Origin: JBOGNO01 sp050747245
Lineage (GTDB): Bacteria; Acidobacteriota; Terriglobia; Acidiferrales; UBA7541
DNA length: 64,000 nt
Reading direction: 5' to 3'
Assembly: GCA_050747245.1 (NCBI GenBank)
Contig: JBOGNO010000008.1
Location: 124,001 to 188,000 of the forward strand
The translations under genes and the position numbers were made by a program. Below are positions 8,904-18,684 of this stretch, in pieces (positions within the stretch are counted from its first letter, which is position 1; every line of letters starts with the position of its first letter). The notes below the pieces were generated by a model. That model saw only the letters and a program-made list of their open reading frames with translations, had not been told where the DNA came from and did no database searches.

Positions 8904-9568
8904 GTGCTCTCCTCTCTCCCGGAATTCTTTTCTTCCATCGCTCCAGCGCCTGTCGCTTCGAAAGGTCACGAATTGCCCGACGCCATCTCGAATATATACG
9001 ATTAAATTCGATATTTAAATACACTTTAATGCGACTAGTTACGATCCTCCTCCCCGTTAATGGCCCTTGCTCTTCTCTCTCATTGCCTCCACACGCAGTT
9101 AGCTTCCAGCCGGTACTTCCATCCCCTAGCCTCAAGCATCGAGCCTCCAGAAACTTCTCCACATTTTCCACAGCCGCTATTCCCCTCTCCGGCTTTCCCA
9201 ACCTGTGCTAAAATATTTATGAGGCATTGCTGAGGCTTTTTTTCGCCACTGGAGGGGGTTCATTGAGGCACAAGATTCGGAATCGCGGATCAATGGGCAT
9301 GAAATATGATGAAGTACTTATTTATCAACAACTTACGTAGATTTTCGCGGATGTTTCCTGTTTCTCCTGCGAAGCCGCACTTGCCCGCAACACTCCGCGA
9401 ACTGGGCCAAGGCTAACTTGTTGAAAATAAACGGTTGAGGTCAATTCTAATCGAGACAAAACGCCAAGTTAACTTTTCGCTGTTTTCACCCGCCGCCAGA
9501 GCTCTTTCGGCTCTGGCTCTGAGCGTGGGGAGATCCGCAGCCAAACTTGACACGAACTTGAAAACGCC
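8904..9568. other. 665-bp intergenic region between divergent genes
   Basis: It separates the barrel gene and mscS. It holds an AT-rich promoter-like stretch for the barrel gene near 8991-9019 and a perfect 7-bp hairpin, CCAGAGC (9496-9502) with GCTCTGG (9510-9516), about 50 bp before mscS. No T-run follows the hairpin, so it is not a standard terminator. No coding frame with recognisable similarity was found. Confidence 0.5.
8991..9019 (-). promoter_or_regulatory. Possible sigma-70 promoter of the barrel gene
   Basis: Reading leftwards, TTTAAA (9019-9014) and TATATT (8996-8991) are separated by 17 bases, about 90 bp upstream of the barrel start. The -10 is good and the -35 weak. The region is AT-rich against its surroundings. 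Confidence 0.3.
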
Positions 9569-11359
9569 ATGAAGCTGCACACCCGTCTAATCTTCGCCGT
9601 CCTCATTTTGCTGCTGGCCCTCGCCAGTGTCGCGTTGGTCTTCACCCGCAATTGGACGAATCTTGCGACCACTGCAGTTATGCCCACTGCCCCAACAAAT
9701 GCCCACGCTCCGGTCGTGGATCAGAGCCCGCTCGATACGGCGCTGAGGCTCGCGTCAGAAGTTTCTACTTCGGCTGAACAGCAATTCGCCCAGCTGGCAG
9801 TTCACGCCGCCGATCAGGAAGTGGACCTCGCCTTTTCTCAGGCGCTGCGCGACGCGGCCGAGCATCCCGCTCCCCTCTCTCCAGAAGCTCGCGACCTTGC
9901 CTCCCATATCCAGCAGATGCAAGCGCATCTGGATGACGAACAGGCCGCCGTGGATCATCTGAAGGATGCTTATGCCAAGGCGCGCGGCGGAACTAAAGAT
10001 GACCTCTACGCGCAACTCGAATTCTTGGAGGCGCAATTGGCGCTGGACCAGGATGAACTCAATGATGCTCACCAGGATTTCATCCGCGCGGGAGGAGATG
10101 AGAAGGCCACTGTCCAGCAAATGTTGGATGACCACGAGCAGTCGCTTACACATCAGGGCGGGGGCGTAGTCACGATATCTTCGAGCCCGGCTGCCGCCAT
10201 CGAAACCACCACGGCGCGCAATGTCATCGCGCAATTTCGCGCCTGGTCCGCGCTCCGCGCAAAGCGCGAGCAACTCGAGTCGGCGCGACAGAATATCCTA
10301 AACCTTGCGGCAAAATTGGCGAACGAACATGAAGCGATTCATCAGGAAATTCAGAAATCGAGCAGCGAGATTTCAAACGCTTCGCCGTCGAAAAAACCGG
10401 AAACTCTCGCACGGATTCGCCGGCTCTCAGAAAAACAAAAGTCCCTCGCCGAATTCGACAAACGAATTGACGACCTCCATGCGCTTGCCGGCGCGTATTC
10501 GGCCTGGAGCCAGTATCTTCAGGCGCGCCAGCGAATCTATCTTCGCGGCCTCCTCGTCTCCGCGTTCTGGATTCTCTTGGTCGCTGTCCTGGCGCTCGTC
10601 ACCGGCCAAGTGTTTCAGCATTTTTTCTTCGGCCTCGCGCCGGAACGCAGAGTTCTGCTAACGCTCCGCTCGGTTCTCCGCTTCGCAGTGCAGGCACTGG
10701 GCATCGTCATCATTCTGATGATCGTTTTTGGAGTTCCCACCCAGTTCGCCACCGCCTTGGCTCTGGCCGGCGCGGGCCTTACCGTCGCGCTCAAAGATTT
10801 CATCGTCGGCTTCTTCGGCTGGTTCGTCTTGATGGGGCGCAATGGCATTCGCGCGGGCGATTGGGTTGAGATCAACGGCGTGACCGGTGAAGTGGAGGAA
10901 GTCGGCTTGCTGCGCACGATTCTCCTTGAGACAGGGAATTGGACCGATGCCAGCCACCCCACGGGGCGGCGCGTGACATTTGTCAACAGCTTTGCCATTG
11001 AGGGTCACTATTTCAATTTCTCCACTTCGGGGCAGTGGATGTGGGATCAGCTCGAGCTGCAAGTGCCTGCGGACCTGGAGCCCTACAAGATTGCCGATGC
11101 TATCCAGAAAATGGTCGCTGCGGAGACCGAATCGAATGCTCGACTGGCGGAAGCGGAATGGCAGCGATCCACGCCGACACGCGGGTTGCGTTCGTTTTCC
11201 GCACAGCCCGCGCTCAGCGTTCAGCCCTCGGGTTTGGGAGTCAATATCCTGGTGCGCTTCATCACACGCGCCAACGAGCGGTACGAGGTGCGCTCACGCA
11301 TTTATCGCGCGATGATCGAGCTCCTTCATCGCAAAAATGTTCCGGAGGCTGTCAGCTAA
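9569..11359 (+). CDS. MscS-family mechanosensitive channel with long coiled-coil N-terminus
   Basis: A 596-residue inner-membrane channel-like protein. After an N-terminal hydrophobic segment (LIFAVLILLLALASVALVF) there is a roughly 280-residue helical, charged, glutamine- and alanine-rich region likely to form coiled coil in the periplasm. Membrane segments follow near 327-350 and 368-415, then the MscS pore helix and beta domain (ALAGAGLTVALKDFIVG; GDWVEINGVTGEVEEVGLL). Family members open under membrane tension; this size matches the MscK/YbdG-like larger relatives. The last 4 bp overlap the convergent permease gene. Confidence 0.88.
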   Translation: MKLHTRLIFAVLILLLALASVALVFTRNWTNLATTAVMPTAPTNAHAPVVDQSPLDTALRLASEVSTSAEQQFAQLAVHAADQEVDLAFSQALRDAAEHPAPLSPEARDLASHIQQMQAHLDDEQAAVDHLKDAYAKARGGTKDDLYAQLEFLEAQLALDQDELNDAHQDFIRAGGDEKATVQQMLDDHEQSLTHQGGGVVTISSSPAAAIETTTARNVIAQFRAWSALRAKREQLESARQNILNLAAKLANEHEAIHQEIQKSSSEISNASPSKKPETLARIRRLSEKQKSLAEFDKRIDDLHALAGAYSAWSQYLQARQRIYLRGLLVSAFWILLVAVLALVTGQVFQHFFFGLAPERRVLLTLRSVLRFAVQALGIVIILMIVFGVPTQFATALALAGAGLTVALKDFIVGFFGWFVLMGRNGIRAGDWVEINGVTGEVEEVGLLRTILLETGNWTDASHPTGRRVTFVNSFAIEGHYFNFSTSGQWMWDQLELQVPADLEPYKIADAIQKMVAAETESNARLAEAEWQRSTPTRGLRSFSAQPALSVQPSGLGVNILVRFITRANERYEVRSRIYRAMIELLHRKNVPEAVS

Positions 11360-12720
11360 TTCTGCATGGGTCGGCGGGCGCTGCGATTCACCAGTCGGCT
11401 CAAAAAATAGAGCATCGGACCTGCGGCGACGAGCGAGAGCCCGACGGTGAGAGCGCTGACGCTTCCCATGCTCTCGCTGTGATTGCGGACGACGGCAACG
11501 ATCATCAGCGCCAGGGGCGGAATTCCAAGCAGCACGGTGCCGAGCGTTCCACCTGGCACGCGGTACGGGCGCGAGAGAGATGGCTCGCGGATGCGCAGCG
11601 CCGTGAGCGCCCAGAATTCCAGCAGGATGCTTAGGCCTGTGAGCAGCACGTCGAGAATCACCAACCGCTCGAAGCCGAGAAACATGCAGCCCGCCCAAGC
11701 GGCGGCGCACGCGGCGATCGCCACCCACGGGGCTCCGGATTTTGGATGGCGCAGCGCGAAAATTTTCGGTAGGTAACCGTCCTCCGCCATCACCAACGGA
11801 AGCCGGGAAAACGAAAGCATTAGCGCATTGAATGTCCCGAACGCGCTGATGATTCCGCCGATCATAAGCGCGATCGCCAGCCACTCGCCTCCCAACTTGC
11901 GCCCGACGTCCACCCAGCCTCCCGTGACCCATCCGCTTGGGGCAAGTCCGCCGTACGCCGCCGCAGCCACGGGGATCACGTAGCTGATCACCACCAACGC
12001 CACCGAAAGCAGCATCGCCAGAGGGTACGTCCGCTGCGGACGCTCCACTTCTTCGGCAATCGTCGAAGTGTTGTCCCAGCCCATGTAGTTCCACATTGCC
12101 ACCAGGATGCCTCCCAGATAATCCGCGTGGGTCAGCGGGGTAGGAGCAGGCGAAGCCGCTCCGCGGTGTGAGAAGCCGTACGTTGCGAGAATCACGAATG
12201 GACCCAAAAGAAGCACAAACATCCAGAGCGCGCCCATCCCAACGGAGCGCGCTCCGCGAATGTTCCACAAGGTGCAGATCACAATCATGGCCAGACCCAG
12301 AGCTGCTGCGCGGTGACCCGCCACCAGCCACGGTGCAAAATGGCCCAGGTAATCCACGAAGAGCGTGGGGTAAAGCGCCATCTCGAAAATGCTGCCAGCA
12401 AGAGTCAGCCATACTTCCTGGTAGCCGAAAAACGTGCCGAGGCCGCGGCGCACCCAAATGTAGAAGCCGCCTTCCTGCGGAATCGCACTGGCAAGCTCAG
12501 CCACCATGAGTGCCGTGGGAACGCTCCAGAGAAGGGGAGTCAGAATCAGAATCAGGATCGCACCCAAGTAACCAGACATTTGCACAACATCTTCGAGACC
12601 ATACGGACCGCCCGAAACCATAAAGTAGGTAGCGGCTACGAGGGGCAGAAGTGTGATCTTCCCAACGGGAAATCCACGCCGGGGCCTACCTCGGGCTTCG
12701 CCCAATGGAAGGGATTTCAT
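11356..12720 (-). CDS. APC-superfamily amino-acid / polyamine permease
   Basis: A 454-residue polytopic membrane protein with about 12 hydrophobic segments. The first segment contains the APC-type unwound-helix glycine motif (FMVSGGPYGLEDVV), and GGFYIWVRRGLG follows as in APC transporters. These proteins exchange or import amino acids or amines in symport; the substrate is not evident. The annotated ATG precedes a basic 20-residue N-terminus. It converges on mscS. Confidence 0.85.
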   Translation of the reverse strand: MKSLPLGEARGRPRRGFPVGKITLLPLVAATYFMVSGGPYGLEDVVQMSGYLGAILILILTPLLWSVPTALMVAELASAIPQEGGFYIWVRRGLGTFFGYQEVWLTLAGSIFEMALYPTLFVDYLGHFAPWLVAGHRAAALGLAMIVICTLWNIRGARSVGMGALWMFVLLLGPFVILATYGFSHRGAASPAPTPLTHADYLGGILVAMWNYMGWDNTSTIAEEVERPQRTYPLAMLLSVALVVISYVIPVAAAAYGGLAPSGWVTGGWVDVGRKLGGEWLAIALMIGGIISAFGTFNALMLSFSRLPLVMAEDGYLPKIFALRHPKSGAPWVAIAACAAAWAGCMFLGFERLVILDVLLTGLSILLEFWALTALRIREPSLSRPYRVPGGTLGTVLLGIPPLALMIVAVVRNHSESMGSVSALTVGLSLVAAGPMLYFLSRLVNRSARRPMQN

Positions 12721-12845
12721 GTCGTGAGTACTGAGCGCATCTTTTGCGAAGAATTTATATCATAAGGATGTGCGCGTACTTATCCGCTGTTTGCGGATTT
12801 CATTTCGATGAAATTATTTTTTCGGTCCGGTGCGAGAATGGAAAA

Positions 12846-14138
12846 TCAAGATACGAAAGCACAACCGATTCGATGTTGCGAGTCGAGGAGCTTCTTCGAG
12901 TACACACGGCGCAGCGTGACGCGCACTGGGGGCAGAATCGGGACATGCAAGACTGCGGAAAATGTAGCCGCGAGATCTTCAGGATGATCGACGGCAAGCG
13001 CCACACCACCGTAGCTCAAGTCCATCACTCCGGCAGTGCGCTGAGTGCTGTCGAGTACGGCGTAGGCGCGCGTTCCTGCAAGCGCCACGCGCTCCCACTT
13101 TCGATTCTCTGCAGCGCCTGAGGCGCGACCGGCAACTGCACTCGGTGGAGTCGGCGGGGCACTCGAGAAAAATTCGTGCGGCAAACTCTGCTCTCGGGAT
13201 GACGGCGGAGCCGGCTTTTGAGGTGCACTTTCCGGCGTATGCTGCGCAGTTGGGGGAGGAATTCGGCCAGGGCCTTCGCGAGGAGCTTCACGCGAGAAAT
13301 GGCGCGAAGCAGGCGGCTCGCCCGAGGGCTCCAAGGGCGCGGTGCGGCTTCCCTGTTTGTGCCGGTAAAGCCGCTCGTCGGCAATTTTGAGAAGGCTGTC
13401 GCGCAGATCGCCGTCTTGAGGATATACGGCCACGCCGAAATCGAGTGCGAGCGGGACCTCAAAGTGCAAGTCGCGGATTCCTGCATCGTAGTTAACACGC
13501 AGACGCTGGCAGAGAGCCGCGGCCTGTTCCGGATCCGCTTGCGGCAAGAGGAGGGCGAATTCATCGCCGCCGAGACGGAAAGCGAAGTCCGAGGCACGAA
13601 TGGTTTTGCGAATCGTGCTTGCAGCGACCTGCAGAGCCACGTCGCCCTGCATGTGGCCGTAGCGATCGTTGACTTCCTTGAAGCGATGCAGGTCGAGGAT
13701 TACGAGGGCCAGATGCTGGCCGTAACGCTTGGTGCGGTTCAATTCTTTTTCCGAGTATTCTTCGAAGAGACGGCGATTGTACAGTCCCGTGAGTGGGTCA
13801 GTGGCGGCGTTGACCTGCAGCTTCTTGTAGTCCTCGTATTCCATAAGGATCGGGACGCGCAAATAATTTATGGAAGCGAGAACGTCGAGCATGGACGTTT
13901 TGAGCGAAACATGACTGCGGAGAGAGAGAGAAAGTTCCTCGCGCCGCCGGAGCATTTCATCCCAATATTTCAGACTCTCGGCATCATCCAGCTCGACCTG
14001 AGAGATGGTCTTGAAAAACCGTGAGAGGAAGGGGCCACGAACGCTGGGATCGAGACCAGACAATGTTTCAGCAAGCAGTTCGAGGTAGGCATCCTCGCTG
14101 GCCGAGCGGGGGCGCGACGATTCGCCAGGCTGGGGCAT
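12846..14138 (-). CDS. Diguanylate cyclase with C-terminal PilZ domain
   Basis: A 430-residue protein predicted to make cyclic di-GMP and to bind it. The GGDEF domain (about 105-270) has an intact GGDEF motif at 190-194 in RLGGDEFALLLPQ, and RASD at 181-184 lies exactly five residues before it, as in the inhibitory I-site. A proline-rich linker follows, then a C-terminal PilZ domain (about 345-430) with MDLSYGGVAL matching [DN]xSxxG. No membrane segment or sensor domain is clear at the N-terminus. The ATG at 14138 is preferred to a TTG at 14183 because a likely promoter lies at 14170-14199, which would leave the TTG outside the transcript. Confidence 0.9.
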   Translation of the reverse strand: MPQPGESSRPRSASEDAYLELLAETLSGLDPSVRGPFLSRFFKTISQVELDDAESLKYWDEMLRRREELSLSLRSHVSLKTSMLDVLASINYLRVPILMEYEDYKKLQVNAATDPLTGLYNRRLFEEYSEKELNRTKRYGQHLALVILDLHRFKEVNDRYGHMQGDVALQVAASTIRKTIRASDFAFRLGGDEFALLLPQADPEQAAALCQRLRVNYDAGIRDLHFEVPLALDFGVAVYPQDGDLRDSLLKIADERLYRHKQGSRTAPLEPSGEPPASRHFSREAPREGPGRIPPPTAQHTPESAPQKPAPPSSREQSLPHEFFSSAPPTPPSAVAGRASGAAENRKWERVALAGTRAYAVLDSTQRTAGVMDLSYGGVALAVDHPEDLAATFSAVLHVPILPPVRVTLRRVYSKKLLDSQHRIGCAFVS

Positions 14139-14500
14139 CGTATCTATCCGCGTCCAAAACGAAGACGCAGTTATGCGGGGCAATACGGGGACATGTCAAG
14201 TGCCAGCACGGGCGTGACCAAAGAAGCTTGTATAGCAACTGCCCGGCTACAAGCTAAGTAGTTGAAAGTGAAGAGATAAAGCTCGCTTGGGAGCGGCAAT
14301 CCTGTAGAGCCCTTCCGCGGTGGCTAATGAGCAGAAATGGCTTTCCCATTCGGCATACAAACCTGCAATTCCTTGCGCAAGTCTCAGAGCGAATCAAAGC
14401 ATATGGGCGACACCTAAAACTATGATTCGCGGACAAGGTATTGTGGCCGATCGGAAGCGAAGATCGCGCATTGAACGCTCGAGGCGGGACATGTCAGTGC
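14139..14500. other. 362-bp gap between PilZ gene and GGDEF-PilZ gene
   Basis: Both flanking genes are on the minus strand. The only signal I see is the promoter-like pair at 14170-14199. No coding similarity. Confidence 0.5.
14170..14199 (-). promoter_or_regulatory. Likely sigma-70 promoter of the GGDEF-PilZ gene
   Basis: On the minus strand a perfect TTGACA (14199-14194) is followed after 18 bases by CATAAC (14175-14170). A transcript would start near 14163, about 25 bases before the ATG at 14138. Confidence 0.45.
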
Positions 14501-14827
14501 TCAGCTCTTGAGTGATTGCAAAAACTCGACTCCCAGGAGATGAATCTCCCCTGCGGACTGAAAACGCCGCACGCATGCCTGGAGCGGAGCGGTGCTTTCC
14601 GGAAATAAGCCGGCCGCGGAGACAGGTGGCGCAGGAACCGTTAGCGTAAGGATTTCGCCTGCGTGGACAATGCGGGAGCAGGCCAAAGAAGCTCCCTTCG
14701 CACTAATATCCAGGGATTTTGAAAGTTCCAGAAACTCAGCGCCGGAGCCATCCCGGCCGCGGATGAAAAACGGTACTTGAAGTCGAATGCGAGCATGAGA
14801 CCGGCGGTTTTTCGTGGACAAGGTCAT
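14501..14827 (-). CDS. PilZ-domain protein
   Basis: A single-domain PilZ protein of 108 residues, a likely cyclic-di-GMP receptor. Both binding motifs are present: RRSHARIRL near the N-terminus (RxxxR type) and DISAKGASL (DxSxxG). No membrane segment. ATG with AGGAAG nine bases upstream. It precedes the GGDEF-PilZ gene on the same strand, so synthase and receptor are neighbours, although the 362-bp gap with its own promoter suggests separate control. Confidence 0.85.
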   Translation of the reverse strand: MTLSTKNRRSHARIRLQVPFFIRGRDGSGAEFLELSKSLDISAKGASLACSRIVHAGEILTLTVPAPPVSAAGLFPESTAPLQACVRRFQSAGEIHLLGVEFLQSLKS

Positions 14828-15146
14828 AGAGCGCTTCCTGTGAATTTCTTTTCCTTTTTGTTAGTACTTTGTTACTAGTACGAGAAAATGGAGGCAATTT
14901 GAATTCAATGGGGGCATCCAAAGAGTGCATTGTGTAACCTCTTTGTTGCCATCGAATTGAGCCCCTCATGTGGATTGGCTTCATAACGAACAGGGAAGAA
15001 TTCTAGTCCAATCGCTCCCAGAGTTTTCAACAAGTGTGCAAAGTGGAACTTAATTACCATTGACTTGGTGTGTCCGGATTGCGAGTATTTGGGTTCGCTG
15101 CTTTCGTTCCCCGCAGAAAACATAAAGAAGTAACTCCAGATAGAAA
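14828..15146. other. 319-bp gap between divergent PilZ and histidine kinase genes
   Basis: Contains the control region for both divergent genes. A TTGACT at about 15059 is promoter-like for the kinase but lacks a good -10. No coding frame of note. Confidence 0.4.
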
Positions 15147-16397
15147 TTGAAACTGGAGAGGTGTGTTTCAAGTGAGAACCCTGTGACGAGTACGGGCGCA
15201 ACTGAACAACAGGCATCCGCTGGGCAGTTTTTTGCTTTGATGACTAGCCTGATGGACACGCTGGACCGTCCGTTGGTGGTCGCGGATCGTGCTGGAAAAA
15301 TCCTGACTATCAATCTGCACGCGCAGGAATCGCTGAGAGCCGCCGGGATCGATACCGAACAGGCCAATCTGTACCGCGACATCCTGGGTGTTGATGCGCG
15401 GGGATTAATTGGGCAGCTGGAGGGCGGCGAGCAGGAAGTACGTTTACCCGTCGAACGAGGAGAGTTGCTGTGCCGGGCGCGAGTTCGCTGGCTGCCGGAG
15501 CCGGACTGGCTGGTGGCGTTTCTAGATCCCCTGCCGCCGAAGGCCCCGGAAGACGAAGCCGATATTCGGAAGACGGTCCGAGAACTGATACAGGAACGTG
15601 AAATCACATATCGCAACTTGCTCGCTGCCTACCTGAGGCTCCAAGAAGTGAACCGCCAGAAGACAGTTTTTCTGGCTTCGGCGGCGCACGAGTTGAAGAC
15701 ACCGCTCGCAGTGATGAAGGGCTATTACGATCTTCTGCTTTCCGGCTCGCTGGGAAGCCTGGCGGCCAAGCAAAAAGAGATCCTGGAGGAATCGAAAGAA
15801 AGTTGCGATCGCCTGGTGCGACTGGTTTCCATGTTTCTGAATTATGCAGCGCTCGAGAGCGGAAAACTTGTGCTCCAAGTGAGGATAAACGATCTGCGAG
15901 ATTGCCTGAACGATGTGGTCTGCCGCTGGGAGGAAATCATCCAACGAGCGAAAGTTCGCCTCGAGGTACGTCTCGAAGATGCTCTCGCGCCGTTCCAGTT
16001 CGACTATCAAAAGGTGCAGCAAATCGTTGCAAACCTTCTGGACAACGCGCTGAAGCACACGCCGCCTGGAGGGACAGTGACGCTGTTCGCTGGCCCGCAT
16101 TTTTGGGAACGTCGCGTGGCGGACGCGTATCCACCCAACAACCGCCGAAACCGTTCTGGAATGAAGGCGAACAGCGTGCTGATTTCGGTGACCGACACAG
16201 GAGTGGGGATCGCTCCTGAATATCATCAAGAGATTTTCGAAGAATTTGTTCGCGTAAATCCGTCGTCGTCGGGAATGGGCCTGGGACTAGCGATCACAAA
16301 ACGGCTGGTACAGGCTCACCGCGGGAAAATCTGGGTGGAAAGTGAATCCGGTAAAGGAAGTTCGTTTCAGTTTCTTCTGCCAGCAAATGCGGAATGA
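15147..16397 (+). CDS. PAS-type sensor histidine kinase (soluble)
   Basis: A 416-residue kinase without membrane segments, so a cytoplasmic sensor. An N-terminal PAS-like region (about 30-125) is followed by a HisKA domain with the phospho-accepting H181 in SAAHELKTPLAV, then an ATPase domain with the N box (NLLDNALKHTPPGG, about 297-310), G1 (DTGVGIAP) and G2 (GMGLGLAITK). It lies 22 bp upstream of the sigma-54 response regulator and surely forms a two-component pair with it. The frame begins with a TTG; a GTG at 15183 or a later ATG may be the real start. Confidence 0.92.
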   Translation: MKLERCVSSENPVTSTGATEQQASAGQFFALMTSLMDTLDRPLVVADRAGKILTINLHAQESLRAAGIDTEQANLYRDILGVDARGLIGQLEGGEQEVRLPVERGELLCRARVRWLPEPDWLVAFLDPLPPKAPEDEADIRKTVRELIQEREITYRNLLAAYLRLQEVNRQKTVFLASAAHELKTPLAVMKGYYDLLLSGSLGSLAAKQKEILEESKESCDRLVRLVSMFLNYAALESGKLVLQVRINDLRDCLNDVVCRWEEIIQRAKVRLEVRLEDALAPFQFDYQKVQQIVANLLDNALKHTPPGGTVTLFAGPHFWERRVADAYPPNNRRNRSGMKANSVLISVTDTGVGIAPEYHQEIFEEFVRVNPSSSGMGLGLAITKRLVQAHRGKIWVESESGKGSSFQFLLPANAE

Positions 16398-16419
16398 AGG
16401 GCAGCGAAGGAAGACCTAG

Positions 16420-17901
16420 ATGCTCAAACCAAAGGACAGTCGAATGGCCACTAAAGAAAAAGTTTTGGTAATTGATGATGAACCCAGCATACGAAAATAC
16501 TTGCGCACGTTGCTGGAGGTGGACGGTTTCGAAGTGACCACAGCTTCGAACGGCAAAGAAGGAATCGAACTGGTGGCAAACGGCGAGCGGCCCGATTTCG
16601 TGATCCTCGATGTCTTGATGCCGGACATTAACGGAATTGAAACGCTACAGGCGTTGTTTCAGATCAACCGACTGCTGAACGTGATCATGCTCTCGTGCTC
16701 GAATGAAGTGAGCACAGTAGTGGACGCAATCCGCCTGGGGGCACAGGATTATCTGACTAAGCCATTTGAAAAGCCGGAGCTGGATGCAGCTATTCTGAAA
16801 TGCCGGCAAAAGAGGGAACTGAGCACCGAAAACGAAGCACTGCGGGATTACTGTGAGCAGTTGACAGAAGACCTGTCATTTCTGGCGGCAAGCCCGCAGA
16901 TGCTGAAGATTCGACAGCAGATATTGCAAATTGCACCGGTGGACGTGCCGGTATTCATCAGCGGCGAAAGCGGTGTAGGCAAGGAAGTGGTGGCACGGAT
17001 GATCCACTTGCGATCGACGCGCCGCCAGCAGGCATTTGTGAAGATCAATTGCGCGGCGCTGCCGGGTGAGTTGCTGGAATCGGAGCTTTTCGGTTACGAC
17101 CAGGGTGCATTCACCGGGGCGGTGCGGTCCAAGCCTGGAAAATTCGAAATGGCGCATAAGGGGACGATCTTTTTGGATGAGATTGCGGAAATGAGCTCCG
17201 CACTGCAGGCTAAGCTTCTTCACGTCCTACAAGACAATCAATTTTCCCGGCTGGGGGGAAGAAGTTTGATCAACGTCGAAGTGCGCGTGCTGGCAGCGAC
17301 AAACGTGGACGTGAAGGAAGCCATGCGCTCCGGCAAATTCCGCGAAGACCTGTACTACAGGCTGAACGTACTCAACATTCATGTTCCGCCACTTCGCGAG
17401 CGGACGGAGGAGATTCCGCTTCTCTTCCGGCATTTTCTGCTCAAGTACAGCGAGAAGTTTCAGAGACCGGTCCCGGAACCTTCACAGCACGTGCTGGAGG
17501 CAACGCTCAAATATCCATGGCCGGGAAACCTACGAGAGCTCGAGAACTTTGTGAAGCGTTATGTCATTTTGGAAGACGACGAAGGAAGTTTCCGCGAATT
17601 GCTGGAAATGACTTCCTCGCAACAGCGAACGCCCCTGCGGGAGGAGCCGGCCGCACCGCGCGAGCCAGTTGGGTTGAAAGCCCTGGTCCGAGGATTGAAG
17701 GATGAAGCGGAAATGGAAGCAATCGCTGACGCGCTCGAGAAGACAAACTGGTGCAGGAAGGATGCGGCAAAGATGCTGGGCATCAGTTATAAAGCATTAC
17801 TATACAAGATGAGGCAATTCAATCTCGACAGCGGGCGGTCGTCCCGATCGAAATCGCCCGCTCCAACGGCGGCACCGGTGCCGGTAGGGCAATCCGAATA
17901 A
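16420..17901 (+). CDS. NtrC-type sigma-54 response regulator
   Basis: A 493-residue transcription activator with receiver, AAA+ and Fis-type DNA-binding domains. The receiver has acidic residues IDDEP, the phospho-acceptor D64 (VILDVLMPD) and K114. The ATPase domain has Walker A GESGVGKE at 182-189, an intact GAFTGA loop at 229-234 that contacts sigma-54, and the FLDEIAEM Walker B. The C-terminus (about 445-475) has a helix-turn-helix, AAKMLGISYKALLYKMR. AAGGAAG precedes the ATG; a second ATG at 16444 also has a good site. The partner kinase is directly upstream. A plausible regulator of the sigma-54 promoters found at 28231 and 50331. Confidence 0.95.
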   Translation: MLKPKDSRMATKEKVLVIDDEPSIRKYLRTLLEVDGFEVTTASNGKEGIELVANGERPDFVILDVLMPDINGIETLQALFQINRLLNVIMLSCSNEVSTVVDAIRLGAQDYLTKPFEKPELDAAILKCRQKRELSTENEALRDYCEQLTEDLSFLAASPQMLKIRQQILQIAPVDVPVFISGESGVGKEVVARMIHLRSTRRQQAFVKINCAALPGELLESELFGYDQGAFTGAVRSKPGKFEMAHKGTIFLDEIAEMSSALQAKLLHVLQDNQFSRLGGRSLINVEVRVLAATNVDVKEAMRSGKFREDLYYRLNVLNIHVPPLRERTEEIPLLFRHFLLKYSEKFQRPVPEPSQHVLEATLKYPWPGNLRELENFVKRYVILEDDEGSFRELLEMTSSQQRTPLREEPAAPREPVGLKALVRGLKDEAEMEAIADALEKTNWCRKDAAKMLGISYKALLYKMRQFNLDSGRSSRSKSPAPTAAPVPVGQSE

Positions 17902-18281
17902 CCCCGCGGAGGGGCATTGGTAGTCCTAGTTCGCTGCAATCTGTTTCATATTCCCGGAACAGATTGAGAGAAAAAGACTCATTCAAAACGTAGCCTGCGA
18001 GCCGACAACCAGTGGAAGTGTCTGTGGATAAGTCCTCCTGCACATTTTCCGGGGAGGACCTGTGGAAATCTCGAAGGATCCGCTGCATTAGCGGTTGGGA
18101 TTGTCATCAAAAGGGTTGACAGAGATTACGGCATCGAGATGAGGTACGGTGTTAGCAACATTCAACCGAGAAGTTCTTTCAACCAAGAATAAACCGAGCT
18201 AAATTCTGCATTGGAAGAGTGATTGCAGGCACAAGAGTGGGTGGTAGGTGTGTCCATTCTTACTGTGGAGGATCCGCGGGA
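17902..18281. other. 380-bp gap upstream of a PilZ gene
   Basis: It holds a TTGACA at about 18115-18120 without a convincing -10, and one isolated TGTGGATAA (18023-18031). No coding similarity seen. Confidence 0.4.
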
Positions 18282-18620
18282 ATGACGGAACGTCGCACGG
18301 CTCGGCGATACGACTTGTCACTGCCGGTATTTGTACGACTTCCACTGAATCGAGAACCGGGGAGACAGAATGGCCAGACGCGCGATATATCGACGCGCGG
18401 CGTGTACTTTATGGTGGCAAGGGAAATCACTCCAGGGACGGAACTCGACTTCACGCTAACACTCCCGGCTGAAATCACACGAGGGACCGAAGTATTCGTG
18501 CGCGCTCACGGGCGGGTGGTGCGTGTGGACAAACGGGGGGAGGAAGCGCAGGAAAGCATCGGAGTGGCAGCAGTTATTGAACGCTACGATATCATTCGTG
18601 GCGAAGGGGTTCGAATCTAG
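18282..18620 (+). CDS. PilZ-domain protein
   Basis: A 112-residue single-domain PilZ protein. MTERRTARRYDLSLPV carries the RxxxR half and RDISTRGVYF the DxSxxG half of the cyclic-di-GMP site, so binding is likely. The ATG at 18282 starts the domain and has GGAGGATC about 9-12 bases upstream; the frame remains open upstream through a GTG at 18219 without similarity. The ATP-grasp operon converges on it across a shared terminator. Confidence 0.85.
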   Translation: MTERRTARRYDLSLPVFVRLPLNREPGRQNGQTRDISTRGVYFMVAREITPGTELDFTLTLPAEITRGTEVFVRAHGRVVRVDKRGEEAQESIGVAAVIERYDIIRGEGVRI

Positions 18621-18684
18621 AGGAATCTGAGGGAATTTGGCTCGCCCCATTTTCTCGTTCACCAGATTCGGCTCATCTAATTTC

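Noticed and set aside
9496..9516. Perfect 7-bp hairpin before mscS considered as a terminator.
   Set aside because: No T-run on either side and no gene ends nearby.
13218..14024. A 268-residue plus-strand open frame.
   Set aside because: Antisense to the GGDEF domain, which carries intact motifs on the minus strand.
18023..18031. TGTGGATAA, a perfect DnaA-box-like sequence; similar sequences at 9164-9172 and 9322-9330.
   Set aside because: Single, scattered boxes without an AT-rich cluster or dnaA/dnaN/gyrB neighbours do not make an origin.
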